This document shows, one piece after another, positions 62,622 to 64,000 of a DNA stretch of 64,000 nucleotides (positions are counted from its first letter, which is position 1; each line of letters opens with the position of its first letter). Source of the stretch: Azadirachta indica (lineage: Eukaryota > Streptophyta > Magnoliopsida > Sapindales > Meliaceae). The stretch spans positions 5,694,913 to 5,758,912 of the forward strand of contig CM040450.1 of the NCBI GenBank assembly GCA_022749755.1, read 5' to 3'. The translations under genes and the position numbers were made by a program. Under the pieces are notes generated by a model. The model was not told where the DNA came from, ran no database searches, and worked only from the letters and a program-made list of their open reading frames with translations.

Positions 62622-64000
62622 ATGGCGACCGACGCACCGGCGAGTCCAGGAGGTGGCAGCCACGAGAGCGGCGAGCAGAGTCCGAGATCGAACGTTCGCG
62701 AGCAAGATAGATACCTTCCGATCGCTAACATTAGCCGGATCATGAAGAAGGCGCTTCCTGCTAACGGCAAGATCGCTAAGGATGCCAAAGAAACTGTCCA
62801 GGAATGCGTTTCTGAGTTCATCAGCTTTATCACCAGCGAGTATGATTTCGTTTTTATTTTATTGTTTCAGTTATTTTTTCCTTTTTTTTTTCTGGTTGAT
62901 TTATTTTGTTGCTGATTGTATAGGGCGAGTGATAAGTGTCAGAGAGAGAAGAGAAAGACCATTAACGGCGATGATTTGCTTTGGGCTATGGCTACGTTAG
63001 GGTTTGAGGATTATATTGATCCTCTCAAGATTTACCTCACTAGATACAGAGAGGTGATTTACGTTATCTTTGGATGCTCGTCTATTTGTTTGTGTCTGCT
63101 ATTCTGTTTGTTTTCTATGAAAATGTAGCAGCGGTAAGTTCATGTTATGCACTGGGGTGAACATAGATACTTAAACTATAACGTTTTTAGATTTAAAATT
63201 TTGCTCGTATTTTGACTTTTTATGTTAATGTTTCTGGTTTGATTACACAGTTATATATTTGTCAAATTGTTTTAGCTAATGACTTTTTGTTTTTGTTTCC
63301 TTGTATTTTGGGTCGATAACTGGATTGAAATTTTGTGCAGATGGAGGTAACTTAATACTTTTTTTCCTTTAATTCAATTTGTTCTTTTCTTTTTGGCTAA
63401 TTTTTCCTGTTTTGAACTTTTTATTTATTCTAGTTGCCACAACTTTTTAAATTTCAAATACTGGATTATGCTAATTATGCAACTGTTAGGGTGACACCAA
63501 GGGTTCTGCAAAAGGTGGAGATGCATCTTCTAAGAAAGATGTTCAACCAAGTTCAAACCCTCAGGTATAATGAGCTTTTCCTTCTTTAGCTTTTTTTTTT
63601 TTTTTTTTCCAGTAAACATGTATGCATAGTTTTGTTGAATGAAATTTAACAAATTTATCAGTGTTTCTTAATTTTTGCACTTTCTTGTGCGTAATTTGAC
63701 AGCTTGCTCATCAAGGTTCTTTCTCGCAAGGTGTTAACTATGGAAATTCTCAAGTAATCTCTCTCTCTCTCTTTTCATGTATGTGCACAGACTGCATGAT
63801 CACTCATGCAAGTAGTCCTTGCATGCAAATGTTTCTATATAACTAGTAGAAGTGAATTTTTCTTGTGATATTCTGTGTAATTACTACACTAAAAAATGAA
63901 TTAGAATATTTACAATAGAATTGAAGATGCTGCCTCCTCTGCAGTAAGGCCAGTTGTAATCCCAAATTGGAAGTCACCCTGAAGTTTAAACTTAGTTTTA
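62622..64000 (+). CDS. NFYB: NF-YB (CBF-A/HAP3) subunit, 3' end beyond window
   Basis: Histone-fold subunit of the CCAAT-binding NF-Y trimer, which pairs with NF-YC and then NF-YA. Exons seen: 62622-62839, 62924-63053, 63341-63346 (6 bp), 63490-63564 and 63703-63753, all in phase. The protein starts [20 protein letters not shown]. The conserved core runs from [20 protein letters not shown] through [35 protein letters not shown] and [18 protein letters not shown] to the YLTRYRE helix. Lys in KIAKDAKE marks the non-LEC1 type, near Arabidopsis NF-YB8/10. The C-terminal tail [13 protein letters not shown]...[11 protein letters not shown] fits those members. The last exon is not seen with confidence: an AG at 63,945-63,946 would be followed at once by TAA, or a further exon lies past 64,000. 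Confidence 0.93.

Overview
This is plant nuclear DNA, almost certainly from a eudicot. It is strongly AT-rich outside exons, genes are split by GT-AG introns, and every recognisable product belongs to a conserved angiosperm family. I could not fix the species. There is no sign of bacterial, organellar or viral origin, and no tRNA, rRNA or CRISPR array was seen.

Layout, left to right: cytosolic ribosomal protein RPL4 (+, 376-2448); two orphan exon-like segments (3087-3417); a pair of small MITE-like hairpins (5.7-6.06 kb); an APETALA2-family gene cut down to one AP2 domain (+, 7056-8146); about 15 kb of AT-rich repeats (8.15-23.1 kb); a complete TOE1/RAP2.7-type AP2 gene with an intact miR172 site (+, 23481-25787); a non-coding stretch (25.8-31.5 kb); the CCR4-NOT ubiquitin ligase subunit NOT4 (-, 39030 to 32544, with 5' and 3' UTR introns); a cytosolic ascorbate peroxidase (+, 41003-43569) head-to-head with NOT4; a 5'-truncated APX copy (+, 44653-45414); a 1.3 kb foldback element (45.9-47.2 kb); an AT-rich spacer; a malectin-like/LRR receptor kinase (+, 52768-60105); and the 5' part of an NF-YB subunit gene (+, 62622 to beyond the window).

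The genes do not form a pathway. They are ordinary neighbours in a plant chromosome. Duplication is the recurring theme. The AP2 pair and the APX pair are tandem duplicates in which one member has lost half its functional domains. The repeat block between the AP2 genes is itself a degenerate direct duplication (about 11.7-17.6 kb against 18.0-21.6 kb), and each copy carries insertions the other lacks. Several insertions are long inverted-repeat elements with no ORF.

NOT4 and APX each carry one apparent 1-base deletion in an otherwise clean reading frame. Both could be explained by shortened homopolymers, so consensus error should be considered before pseudogenisation. I found no clearly undescribed biological system. 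The best leads are the miR172-free single-domain AP2 gene, the long foldback elements, and a 6-nt microexon in NF-YB. Exon coordinates were worked out by eye from splice signals, reading phase and family conservation.
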